Of a stretch of 50,741 bases of DNA, positions 38,142 to 46,387 are shown piece after piece. Position numbers and translations under genes: made by a program. Under the pieces are notes generated by a model. That model searched no databases. It worked only from the letters and a program-made list of their open reading frames with translations, and was not told the origin of the DNA. The stretch's first letter is position 1, and each line of letters starts with the position of its first letter. Source of the DNA: Candidatus Acetothermia bacterium (GTDB taxonomy: Bacteria; Bipolaricaulota; Bipolaricaulia; UBA7950); assembly GCA_022684035.1 (NCBI GenBank), contig JAJHSB010000011.1, positions 1-50,741 on the forward strand. Direction: 5' to 3'.

Positions 38142-39278
38142 TTATTCCCAGATCCCCGGCACGGGACGGCCGGAGAAGGGTGATCTTCCATCGACTATTT
38201 TGTTATATATCACATGGAAATGAATGCGGTGAATCAGTCGCTCGCCGGTGCATGGGCAAAAAGTAGAATTGTAGCGATGCCCGGGGACATTGCCGATGGT
38301 AACGAAGTTTATCCCCGCCTCCCTGGCTACTCTGTGTGCCATCTCCAGCGTCGTTATTGGTGTACGGGGAAGATGGGTAAGTTTAAACGCGGGAACGAAA
38401 CGGGTGAAATGGAGCGGAACGTCCGGGCCAAGGTGCTTTATTATCCACTCACTCATTGCCCTGATCTGGTCCATGCAGTCATTAACAGTGGGAATAACGA
38501 GATTGGTGATCTCCAGCCACGCCCCTTCTTCCCTGATGATCTTAAGCGTTCGGAGCACTCCTTCGAGACATCCACCGTAGTATTCTCGGTAAATAGCAGG
38601 GCAGAACCCTTTAAGGTCAACTACAACCTGGTCGACCCGCTTAAGCAATGCCCGCAGCGGCTCTTCGGCAATCCCTGCATTGGTATGAAACTGCATCCGC
38701 AAGCCTGCCTCTCTGGCTAAGATAGCAACATCATAAAGGAATTCAAAGAAGACGGTCGGCTCATTGATTGTCCCAGTGATCGTGCGTGCTCCTCGGCGCA
38801 GCGCAAAATCTACCACCTCTTGCGGAGTGAATCGACGTGCTCGGACCTCTTCCGGACCGCGCTGGGTGATATGCCAGTTATGGCATTGTTTGCAGCGAAA
38901 ATTGCACCCCGCAGTGGCAATAGCCAGGACATCGGTCCCCGGAAGGGCGTGCTGCATTCCATCCTTTTCGATCGGAGCGATCATAGTTGAAGCAAGGAGA
39001 CCGTAGACCAGGGTGTAGAGACGCCCTTCTATGTTCTCGCGCACCCGGCAGATGCCACGCCTCCCAGCGGGAATAATGCAATAGTGCACACAGAGCAGGC
39101 ACCGTACTCGCTTGCCATCCAGTTGTTCCCAGAAGCGCGCTTCAACAGCGCTGACTTCAACATGTGTCACTAACTGATGAATCAGCGCTCGTGCAGGATC
39201 ATCCGGAGGCATAAGAAAGGCGGCAACAACGATGATCGCAATCGCAGCAACCATAAAAATCAACGTTCGTTTCTTCAT
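38142..39278 (-). CDS. AmmeMemoRadiSam-type radical SAM protein, TM-anchored, C-terminal zinc ribbon degenerate (paralog A); ORF open to 39326
   Basis: CLLCVHYCIIPAGRRGICRVREN, CNFRCKQCHNWHITQ, FCPCTGERLIHR…GRSPFSGRPVPGIWE. Confidence 0.88.
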   Translation of the reverse strand: MKKRTLIFMVAAIAIIVVAAFLMPPDDPARALIHQLVTHVEVSAVEARFWEQLDGKRVRCLLCVHYCIIPAGRRGICRVRENIEGRLYTLVYGLLASTMIAPIEKDGMQHALPGTDVLAIATAGCNFRCKQCHNWHITQRGPEEVRARRFTPQEVVDFALRRGARTITGTINEPTVFFEFLYDVAILAREAGLRMQFHTNAGIAEEPLRALLKRVDQVVVDLKGFCPAIYREYYGGCLEGVLRTLKIIREEGAWLEITNLVIPTVNDCMDQIRAMSEWIIKHLGPDVPLHFTRFVPAFKLTHLPRTPITTLEMAHRVAREAGINFVTIGNVPGHRYNSTFCPCTGERLIHRIHFHVIYNKIVDGRSPFSGRPVPGIWE

Positions 39279-39338
39279 CGTCACACCCCCGAAATTATGT
39301 GTCCACAATCGTACCGACACCGACATGGGGCCAGGTCT

Positions 39339-39486
39339 TTACTTTTGATATTTCTCTCTGTCATTTAACAATCTGCTTATTGTTGAATAATGCATTCCAA
39401 GTTGTTCTGCGATTTCGTTCTGACCATAGCCATATTCCATGACCGCCTCTCTTATCTTTTCCTCATTTCTCTGTCTTTTTTTGTTT
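39339..39486 (-). pseudogene. 3' remnant of a transposase-type ORF with C-terminal HTH (possibly REP-associated/Y1 transposase)
   Basis: Frame reads NKKRQRNEEKIREAVMEYGYGQNEIAEQLGMHYSTISRLLNDREKYQK*, no start or catalytic part. Confidence 0.55.
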
Positions 39487-39589
39487 CAGCGTAAATAGTT
39501 CCGTAAGCGAAGGCCTGTAAAGCTAAATATCAAGATTAAAGACCTAACCCCAATTACAGCAATTACAGTGGGGTATTACATCCCTCATC

Positions 39590-40750
39590 TTACATCCCCA
39601 ATTCTGCACGGGTTTGGATGAACGCCAGAAGGTTCTCACGTGCTATCATGCCAACGATCTTGCCCTCGTCCACCACGGGCAACTGGTTGACATCTTCAGC
39701 AGTCATTAATTGTAGCACACTGGCCAGGTCTTCGCCTGGCCCCACCCACTTGAGCTTGTTCATGGGCGTCATCTCTTTCTCCAGTGTCCTCGTAGACCAG
39801 AGCTCACGTGGCACCTGCTTGACGTTATGTATAGTCATTAGCCCCAATACTCGGTTATCCTCCACCACCGGAAAGCAGCGACGACCGGATCCCAGAATGT
39901 AGTCATCCACCAATTTCTCCAGGGTGAGTTGTGGGGAAATCGCGTGGCAATCGCGCATCATCACCTCACTAACACGATGGCCTTTAAGCATATCTTGCAG
40001 AACCACCTGCTGATAGCTTCCCGCAGCCGCGTTCTGGATAAACCAGCCGATGAGAGCCATCCACAATCCTCCCCAGTCTCCCTGAAAGACCATCCAAATT
40101 CCGCCGAAGATAAAAATATAGCCCACCCCTCTGCCAACTGCCGAAGCCGTTCGAGTAGCACCTCGCAAGTTGCCGGTGCGCCACCAGATAATTGACCGGA
40201 GAACGCGTCCCCCATCCAGGGGGAACCCCGGGATAAGGTTGAAGACAGCAAGGATGATATTAATCCGGCCAAGCCAGAGGGCGATGGCAGCAACTTGCTC
40301 GCTGACCCCTGTCGTCGCTATCCAAATGGTACCAAATACTACCCCGAGGGCCAGGCTGGTTGCTGGCCCCGCCAGAGCCATGCGAAACTCAACGCCGGGC
40401 CGCCCCGGCTCCTCAGTCATCTGGGCTATTCCACCGAAGATGAAAAGCGTGATGGAGTGCATTGGAATTCCCGCAGCTTGGGCTACCAGGCTGTGGGCCA
40501 GCTCATGGGCTAACACCGAGCCAAAGAAGAGAAGACTGGTGGCAATGGCAACGACCACATATGCCGTCACGCTCCAGTGTGGATAGACGTTGGGGAAGTG
40601 GTTGGCTGCCAGTACCCAGGTAACGAGCGCGAAAACGACGAACCAAGAGTAATGCAACCTTATCGGAATGCCGTAAAAGCTACCCAGAGGAATTCCTGCG
40701 CTAAGATTCACTTTTTTCTTCCCGAAGAATCCGGACCAGAAGTCCGCCAT
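39590..40750 (-). CDS. Site-2 protease family (M50) membrane metalloprotease with two CBS domains
   Basis: VLAHELAHSLVAQAAGI, FNLIPGFPLDGGRVLRSI, C-terminal CBS repeats. Confidence 0.93.
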   Translation of the reverse strand: MADFWSGFFGKKKVNLSAGIPLGSFYGIPIRLHYSWFVVFALVTWVLAANHFPNVYPHWSVTAYVVVAIATSLLFFGSVLAHELAHSLVAQAAGIPMHSITLFIFGGIAQMTEEPGRPGVEFRMALAGPATSLALGVVFGTIWIATTGVSEQVAAIALWLGRINIILAVFNLIPGFPLDGGRVLRSIIWWRTGNLRGATRTASAVGRGVGYIFIFGGIWMVFQGDWGGLWMALIGWFIQNAAAGSYQQVVLQDMLKGHRVSEVMMRDCHAISPQLTLEKLVDDYILGSGRRCFPVVEDNRVLGLMTIHNVKQVPRELWSTRTLEKEMTPMNKLKWVGPGEDLASVLQLMTAEDVNQLPVVDEGKIVGMIARENLLAFIQTRAELGM

Positions 40751-40856
40751 CGTTCTTCTTCAACAGCAAATTTGCCATATACAGATCATCCCTGCCCCGT
40801 GTCAGACACGGGGGCAACCCGATAACCCTCACTCCGTTCGGGTAAATTTAAATATC

Positions 40857-41035
40857 AAAATTTAGATATCAAAATTACATATAAAAATGCAAAATTTATT
40901 TTTCCCCTTATTCCCCTCACCCTTCCCTCTCCCCAAAGGGGAGAGGATTAAGGTGAGGGGGTTTGTTTTATATTGTCATTTTGTATTTTGATATTTGATT
41001 TTTGCACTACACTTTGAAATTTCTATACCGCCAGA
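40857..41035. repeat. Nested inverted repeat: AT-rich outer arms around CCCCTCACCCTTCCCTCTCCCCAAAGGGGAGAGGATTAAGGTGAGGGG
   Basis: Outer ATATCAAAATTTAGATATCAAAATTAC… / …GTCATTTTGTATTTTGATATTTGAT; inner palindrome visible. Confidence 0.75.
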
Positions 41036-41099
41036 TAACTACATCTGACACCACTCTGTAGCCGGCAGCGGCGGCGGATATCAGCCCGACATAATCCTG

Positions 41100-41308
41100 C
41101 AGAAGACTGAGCAGTGAAGCCGTCTCGCCAGAGGAAACTGGTGGAGAGATCATATACATTCTCTTCGTAGGCTATGTACGCCGGGGCACTGTCCCTCCCA
41201 TTGTATCGGCGAAGCTCTTCCCGCGTGAACCCCGGCGCCTTTCCATTATGACCTCCGCTGTGAAACTTAAGGGGACCCGATTTGGCTTCGGGTATCTCTG
41301 CGCTGACT
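41100..41308 (-). pseudogene. Cytochrome b5-like heme-binding domain remnant, no start codon visible
   Basis: Frame reads FTREELRRYNGRDSAPAYIAYEENVYDLSTSFLWRDG and then loses family resemblance. Confidence 0.55.
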
Positions 41309-41311
41309 ACT

Positions 41312-41863
41312 TTACCTCAGAAACTTGGAGACGAAAGGCGATGTCTCACCGCGCCGCATGAAGTGGCCAGATGGCCCTTCACCGAGGAATTCAGAGAACC
41401 ACGATTCATGCTCTATTTCTTCATTAAGAATCGCTAGAGAAAGATCGTAGGTCCGATGATCCTTGCCGGCGGTCAGGTTGCAAATATGGGTATATCCCCG
41501 CACGGCACATCTTTCTGCTTCCACCAGCACGGTCAACATCGCCTTAATGTTCTTAGGGTCTTTCGGTAGATAAGCAGGCGGGCAAGCCGATATGTCGTGG
41601 AATTTCTTCATGCATTCAGGCAGATTGCCGCCAAGCTCATAGATACGGGGCACGATGGCCTCGAAGTGGTTACGGTCCTCAATTCTGGCTACCTCCGCAA
41701 TCTCCTTGATCCCCTCACCTTCTAGTCCGATCAGGTTGACCCGCAGAATCGTGTAGTAATAATAGGTTGTAAGCTCTGCCGACGCATTCTTGACCAGCAG
41801 TTCCACCAATTGGCCCACATTGACTCCTGCTTTCTCAACCATCTCACGCGCTACCTTTGCCAT
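41312..41863 (-). CDS. Ferritin-like/Dps-like protein
   Basis: LVKNASAELTTYYYYTILRVNLIG…ARIEDRNHFEAIVPRIYELGG…EEIEHESWFSEFLGEGPSGHF. Confidence 0.85.
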   Translation of the reverse strand: MAKVAREMVEKAGVNVGQLVELLVKNASAELTTYYYYTILRVNLIGLEGEGIKEIAEVARIEDRNHFEAIVPRIYELGGNLPECMKKFHDISACPPAYLPKDPKNIKAMLTVLVEAERCAVRGYTHICNLTAGKDHRTYDLSLAILNEEIEHESWFSEFLGEGPSGHFMRRGETSPFVSKFLR

Positions 41864-42135
41864 TTCAAACCTCCTTATCCTTATTTCGCAATGGCAACGA
41901 TTATATTCACCATCACCAGTTAATCTTCACTTTCTAGATAGAACTTGTCTCTCTCCGCTGTTATCTGTGAAGCAGACATCACTCACAGTTACTATTCGGC
42001 GGCAAAAGTCTTAACCCCTATTATTTCACCTTCTTGTCCTTCCCCCAATCACCATAACGAGTAACCCAAGCAACTTGCTTATAGAATAGACGAGATTTGG
42101 CTATTTGTCAAGTGCCGGTCGATTCAGGAAATGAG

Positions 42136-42285
42136 GTAACTGCTCAGGTTGTCAGGTTCACGGTTGTCAAATTCATGCTTCATTGGTTTAACCTCTGGGC
42201 CTGGCCAGGGACAGGCCTTGAACTGTGAACCCGGAACCTTGAACCTAAAAATGTGTACCGCGGGACTTTGTACCTGAGTAGTTAC
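42136..42285. repeat. Family 3 element bounded by the GTAACT(A/G)CTCAGG terminus on both sides
   Basis: Left GTAACTGCTCAGGTTGTCAGGTTCACGG; right …TTGTACCTGAGTAGTTAC; internal TTGAACTGTGAACCCGGAACCTTGAACC. Confidence 0.6.
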
Positions 42286-42660
42286 TATTCATCAACTCGG
42301 GGATTTTTGAAATATCCATCGTTGGCGCACTGCACAGGTAATTACGACATACATAAGCGGTGGCTTTGCCCTCGATGCTTGTCTGATACCTTGTAAACTC
42401 GGCAATTTTAGTGATGGCTGGTGATGGAGTCTCACTGGGAACAAACAGCAAAACCTTGTTGGGCAAGAATTGTCTACGGATAGCGTTCACCATGTCATGG
42501 ATATCTGTTGATAATGATCTTCCCGCAATTACGACCTTAAACGATGGGTCAAATCCAAAGTCCAAAGCTGACAACAGTTGAGTATGGGCAATGGGAATCT
42601 GCTTTACCTGATCAGCAAAACTCTTGGTAATTTGCCAGACCTTGTCTTCAAACTCGTTCA
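42245..42660 (-). pseudogene. C-terminal fragment of a DUF255/YyaL-like thioredoxin-domain protein
   Basis: LNEFEDKVWQITKSFADQVKQIPIAHTQLLSALDFGFDPSFKVVIAG…ATAYVCRNYLCSAPTMDISKIPELMNSNYSGTKSRGTHF*; no N-terminal part. Confidence 0.75.
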
Positions 42661-42681
42661 GATAGCATGTAATAAACCCCC

Positions 42682-42841
42682 GTAACTACTCAGGAGCCAG
42701 GAGCCAGAATTCAGGAGTCAGAATGAACAGAAGACCCACCCAAGCATTTTCAAGGCTTAATTGTTTGGCAAAAGGCTCATCAATTCGCTTTATCTTCTAT
42801 TCTGGATTCTGGCTTCTGACTTCTGACTCCTGAGTAGTTAC
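42682..42841. repeat. Inverted-repeat element, family 1 copy 3, with IVP stub
   Basis: GTAACTACTCAGGAGCCAGGAGCCAGAA … TTCTGGCTTCTGACTTCTGACTCCTGAGTAGTTAC; plus-strand core HFQGLIVWQKAHQFALSSILDSGF*. Confidence 0.85.
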
Positions 42842-43689
42842 AAAAATTCTTTTACGGTTTGGGATACTTTTGATATATCAAAAGACTGTTTTATAAGAGG
42901 CGTCTCTTTAATGATCGGCAGTCTGTCTTCATAAATCGGACGGTTATTTTTGTAGATTATTCCTATAGGTATCCTTTCTCCCCATTCCAAGGCTTTTTTG
43001 AATGCCTCTATCCTGTCTTGAGGGTTGTATTCTGGCTCTAGGTGATAAACGCGTTGTTTATACCATTCGTAGGTATTTAGCCTATTATAGACAACACAAG
43101 GCTGCAATATATCAACAAGCGTAAACCCTTTGTGATTCACAGCTTCTTTTATTAGTCCCTTTAGATGTTCTATATTCCCTGCAAATCCCCTCGCTGTAAA
43201 ACTGCAGTCTAGCGCTACAGCAAAAGCCAGCGGATTAAATTGTTCGGCAAATACCCCAAATGGCTGATTCTTTGTTATCATTCCTTCCATGCTCGTTGGA
43301 GATGCCTGTCCTTTTGTGAGGCCGTATATTTGGTTGTTATGGACAAAAAGTTTTACATTTATATTTCTCCTGATAGCGTGAATAAGGTGATTTCCGCCTT
43401 CGCCATAGCAGTCGCCGTCTCCGGCAACGGCAATTGTGAGCATTTTGTGATTGGCAAGCCTTATGGCGGTTGCAACAGGCAGTGTCCTTCCGTGAAGGCC
43501 ATTGAATGTATTGCATTTGAGATAATGCGGAAATTTTCCTGCCTGGCCTATGCCCGATACAATCATCAGTTGATGCGACTCTATGCCGAGTTCGACCATG
43601 GCATCTTTAAATGCCTTAAGGATGGGAAAATTTCCACATCCCGGACACCATGCAGGAGTCTGTCCCTTGTAATCACTTAATGATGGCAT
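42838..43689 (-). CDS. korB: 2-oxoacid:ferredoxin oxidoreductase subunit beta (intact korB1)
   Basis: TPAWCPGCGNFPILKAFKDAMVELGI, GDGDCYGEGGNHLIHAIRRNINVKLFVHNNQIYGLTKGQASPTS. Confidence 0.92.
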   Translation of the reverse strand: MPSLSDYKGQTPAWCPGCGNFPILKAFKDAMVELGIESHQLMIVSGIGQAGKFPHYLKCNTFNGLHGRTLPVATAIRLANHKMLTIAVAGDGDCYGEGGNHLIHAIRRNINVKLFVHNNQIYGLTKGQASPTSMEGMITKNQPFGVFAEQFNPLAFAVALDCSFTARGFAGNIEHLKGLIKEAVNHKGFTLVDILQPCVVYNRLNTYEWYKQRVYHLEPEYNPQDRIEAFKKALEWGERIPIGIIYKNNRPIYEDRLPIIKETPLIKQSFDISKVSQTVKEFL

Positions 43690-43751
43690 ATATCTCTCCT
43701 AACAAACCTTCTACAGTAAACGGTCTGCCGTCATACTTATTAATCATTCCG
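43690..43751 (-). pseudogene. 3' tip of a second korA gene (korA1 remnant)
   Basis: GMINKYDGRPFTVEGLLGEIYAIIK* matches the end of intact korA (TGMINRYDGRPFTVEGLLGEIYETF*); its TGA overlaps the korB1 start. Confidence 0.85.
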
Positions 43752-43934
43752 GTAACTACTTACAGGCGTCAGAAGTCAGGAGCCAGAATCCAGAATAGAA
43801 GATAAAGCGAATTGATGAGCCTTTTGCCAAACAATCAAGTCTTGAAAATGCTTGCTCTGACGTGTTCAGGGGCTTGGCTGGTTCCCTTTTCATTCTGGCT
43901 CCTGAATTCTGGCTTCTGGCTCCTGAGTAATTAC
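43752..43934. repeat. Inverted-repeat element, family 1 copy 4, with IVP stub
   Basis: GTAACTACTTACAGGCGTCAGAAGTCAGGAGCCAGAATCCAGAA … TTCTGGCTTCTGGCTCCTGAGTAATTAC; minus-strand core KHFQDLIVWQKAHQFALSSILDSGS*. Confidence 0.85.
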
Positions 43935-43978
43935 CTGTTTTTAATGCAACCATTGCGTGGCCATAAAAGCTTCCTGCC

Positions 43979-44584
43979 TTATTTAAGCCTTGCCCCGGCT
44001 GCATTCCAGTTAATGTTTTTAAAGAATGCCTCTATGTAGTCAACCCTCTTTAGACCATAGTCAATCATGAACGCATGCTCAAAGACATCCATTATTAGAA
44101 CAGGATTACAGCCTGCCGGGTGAGAGACATCATGCTCATTTATCCAGAAATTAATCAGCTTTCCGTTGGTGATGTCCTGATATAGCACTGCCCAGCCGAT
44201 GCCCCTCATTGTTCCAACGGCTTTAAAATCTTTTTCCCAGTCCTCGTAGCTTCCAAAGGTTTCGGCCAATTTTTTTGCAAGTTTTCCCTCTTTATTTATT
44301 TCACCCTTGCCCCCTAAGTTTTCAAAATAATACTCATGCAGCCTCATGCCGTTGAATTCCCACCCCAGCCTTCTCTTAAGTTCTGCAAATTCAGTGGTTC
44401 CGGTTTTCCCTTCCTTCAGCATTGTACTGAGACTATCCAATACCTTATTGGTATTGGTGACATAACCCTGATAGAGAGTGAAATGATTTTTTAAGAGGGT
44501 TTCGCTAAATCCCTCCATGCCTATGAGCTTTGAGTAATCTTTTGCTGTGTAAGCCATTGTATTTTCCTCCTTTTTATTTTTCAA
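43979..44584 (-). CDS. Fe/Mn superoxide dismutase family protein
   Basis: HEYYFENLGGKG, GTMRGIGWAVLYQD, NEHDVSHPAGCNPVLIMDVFEHAFMIDYGLKRVDYIEAFF. Confidence 0.9.
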   Translation of the reverse strand: MKNKKEENTMAYTAKDYSKLIGMEGFSETLLKNHFTLYQGYVTNTNKVLDSLSTMLKEGKTGTTEFAELKRRLGWEFNGMRLHEYYFENLGGKGEINKEGKLAKKLAETFGSYEDWEKDFKAVGTMRGIGWAVLYQDITNGKLINFWINEHDVSHPAGCNPVLIMDVFEHAFMIDYGLKRVDYIEAFFKNINWNAAGARLK

Positions 44585-44678
44585 TATGCAGGATACCGGT
44601 ATGTTATAATATAACTGCCAGATCTAATCCCGCAGCCGCCAAGAATTCCCTTCTGTCAAGCATTTGAGTCCACCGCAA

Positions 44679-45200
44679 TTACTGCTTAAGCAGGCAGTCT
44701 TTAACTATTTCAATTACTCTGTTATATTTAGGTTGTTCTGTTATCTCAGGCACTATCTCCACATATTTGATAATATTGTCCTTGTCGATAACGAAAATTG
44801 AGCGTGCAAGAAGTCTCAATTTTTTAATCAACACGCCGTAAGCATTTCCGAAAGACGCATCTCTGTGGTCTGAATATGCCTTTACTTTATCTACTTCTGC
44901 AGTGGTGCAAAACCTCGAAATTGCGAATGGTAAATCCATACTGATATTTATGACAACCACATCTTCAGGCAATTTCGCTGCCTCCTCATTAAACCTCCTT
45001 GCCTGCATGTCACAAACACGGGTATCGAGTGAAGGGGTAACACTTATAACTTTCACCTTACCTTCAAAGTTATTTAGTTTGACCTCCTTCAAATCACTAT
45101 CCAGAACCTTAAAATCAGGGGCTTTATCACCGTCCTTTAATTCCGGACCAATGAGAGTAAGGGGATTCCCCTTAAATTTAACAATGTTTGTTCTCTCCAT
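44679..45200 (-). CDS. tpx: Thiol peroxidase
   Basis: VKFKGNPLTLIGPELKDGDKAPDFKVLDSDL, VTPSLDTRVCDMQARRFNEEA, SMDLPFAISRFC. Confidence 0.93.
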   Translation of the reverse strand: MERTNIVKFKGNPLTLIGPELKDGDKAPDFKVLDSDLKEVKLNNFEGKVKVISVTPSLDTRVCDMQARRFNEEAAKLPEDVVVINISMDLPFAISRFCTTAEVDKVKAYSDHRDASFGNAYGVLIKKLRLLARSIFVIDKDNIIKYVEIVPEITEQPKYNRVIEIVKDCLLKQ

Positions 45201-45216
45201 TTAAGCCCTCAGCATT

Positions 45217-45846
45217 TTAGTAGGAATTATATTTAACAAACTCATCTATCTTTCTTCTGAATGCTCTTGGCAGAAGGGTTATTCCTGTCCTCAAATAGCC
45301 GACAGCAATGAGCATAGGTATTATTTTATCTTCAGGAATATTGAATTCTTTTTTTATGCAATCCTCATCAAATCCGTCCATGGGATGCGTTTCGAGGCCG
45401 AGAGCTTTTGCTGCTATCATAAGGTTCATGGCAAACAGTGATGTGTTTTTTACGGCAAAGAATTTTCTCTTAAGGCTGTCACTAGTTCCATATAAGTTAT
45501 TTGCCATCCCTTTATATGTATCTCTCATATCCGGCTTCATATACCCCAGTTCCTGCCAACTGTCGAGCATTCGCTCGATGTTTTCTTCCAATGCCCCGGG
45601 GTCAGCGACCATAATTAATACGACAGAAGCCTCCTCCGCCTTTGGTTGATTAAATGCACACTGTCGCAAAATTTTCTTTTTCCTGGCATCTTTTACTACT
45701 ACAACCTTCCATGGCTGAAGGTTAAATGAAGATGGCGCAAGATTTGCTATCTCAAGAAGATCCTTCAATTTATCATCAGGGATCTTCTTGTCTGTCTCAA
45801 AGAAGTTTATCGAGCGCCTATCTTTTATTGCCTGAATTATATCCAT
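45217..45846 (-). CDS. Nitroreductase family protein
   Basis: DIIQAIKDRRSINFFETDKKIPDDKLKDLLEIANLAPSSFNLQPWKVVVV. Confidence 0.9.
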   Translation of the reverse strand: MDIIQAIKDRRSINFFETDKKIPDDKLKDLLEIANLAPSSFNLQPWKVVVVKDARKKKILRQCAFNQPKAEEASVVLIMVADPGALEENIERMLDSWQELGYMKPDMRDTYKGMANNLYGTSDSLKRKFFAVKNTSLFAMNLMIAAKALGLETHPMDGFDEDCIKKEFNIPEDKIIPMLIAVGYLRTGITLLPRAFRRKIDEFVKYNSY

Positions 45847-45965
45847 TTCTTATCCCTCCTATGGCAAACTTGTAAATGACATCCATAAGTTCATTTCATT
45901 TTGTGAAAGAACCTGGAGGAGAAAGAAGATGTCATTAAATTCGCTTCTCCTCCTTGGCGCGTGTC

Positions 45966-46205
45966 TTAAGCAAAAAGGCTTTTTACCTCTGCAAGGCTTG
46001 GCTTACCCACAAATCTGGTCTTGCCATTCACGACGATTGTGGGTACTGCCTTTATCCCATAGCCTTTTGCTGGCTCACAGCATTCATCACCCGAACAGCG
46101 TTGCTCAAGAATTTCGCATTCAGGACAAGCCTTCTGTCTTACAAGATTTAAAGTCTCTTTGCAAAGCGGACAATCTGCAGTAAATACTTCAATCTTCTTT
46201 TTCAT
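45966..46205 (-). CDS. Thioredoxin-fold small protein (CPLC motif)
   Basis: KKIEVFTADCPLCKETLNLVRQKACPECEI…YGIKAVPTIVVNGK. Confidence 0.82.
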   Translation of the reverse strand: MKKKIEVFTADCPLCKETLNLVRQKACPECEILEQRCSGDECCEPAKGYGIKAVPTIVVNGKTRFVGKPSLAEVKSLFA

Positions 46206-46387
46206 CTAAATCACCTCCTCCTGTTATCTCCTTAACCTCTTCCCTGCCGGGTTCCAATTCCTTTCCCTGCTCCTTGTCCGCGTGCAGCAGCAATGCCTGG
46301 AATTCTCCCACAATGCCAGCATCGCGGGCGTTTTCGCCTGCCGGAAACATAGTATTTTAGTCTGATTTGGAAAGGAGTTCCCGAAAA

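Noticed and set aside
33546-39278. Calling the locus a complete AmmeMemoRadiSam system
   Set aside because: No AMMECR1- or Memo-like gene is visible in the window; only the radical SAM component is supported.
42724-42841. Reading the MNRRPTQAFSRLNCLAKGSSIRFIFYSGFWLL frame as a peptide gene
   Set aside because: It is an out-of-frame translation of the IVP stub and arm sequence.
43756-44004. 82-aa ORF next to the SOD gene (MQPGQGLNKAGSFYGHAM…)
   Set aside because: Starts inside the SOD end and runs through the repeat element; no independent support.
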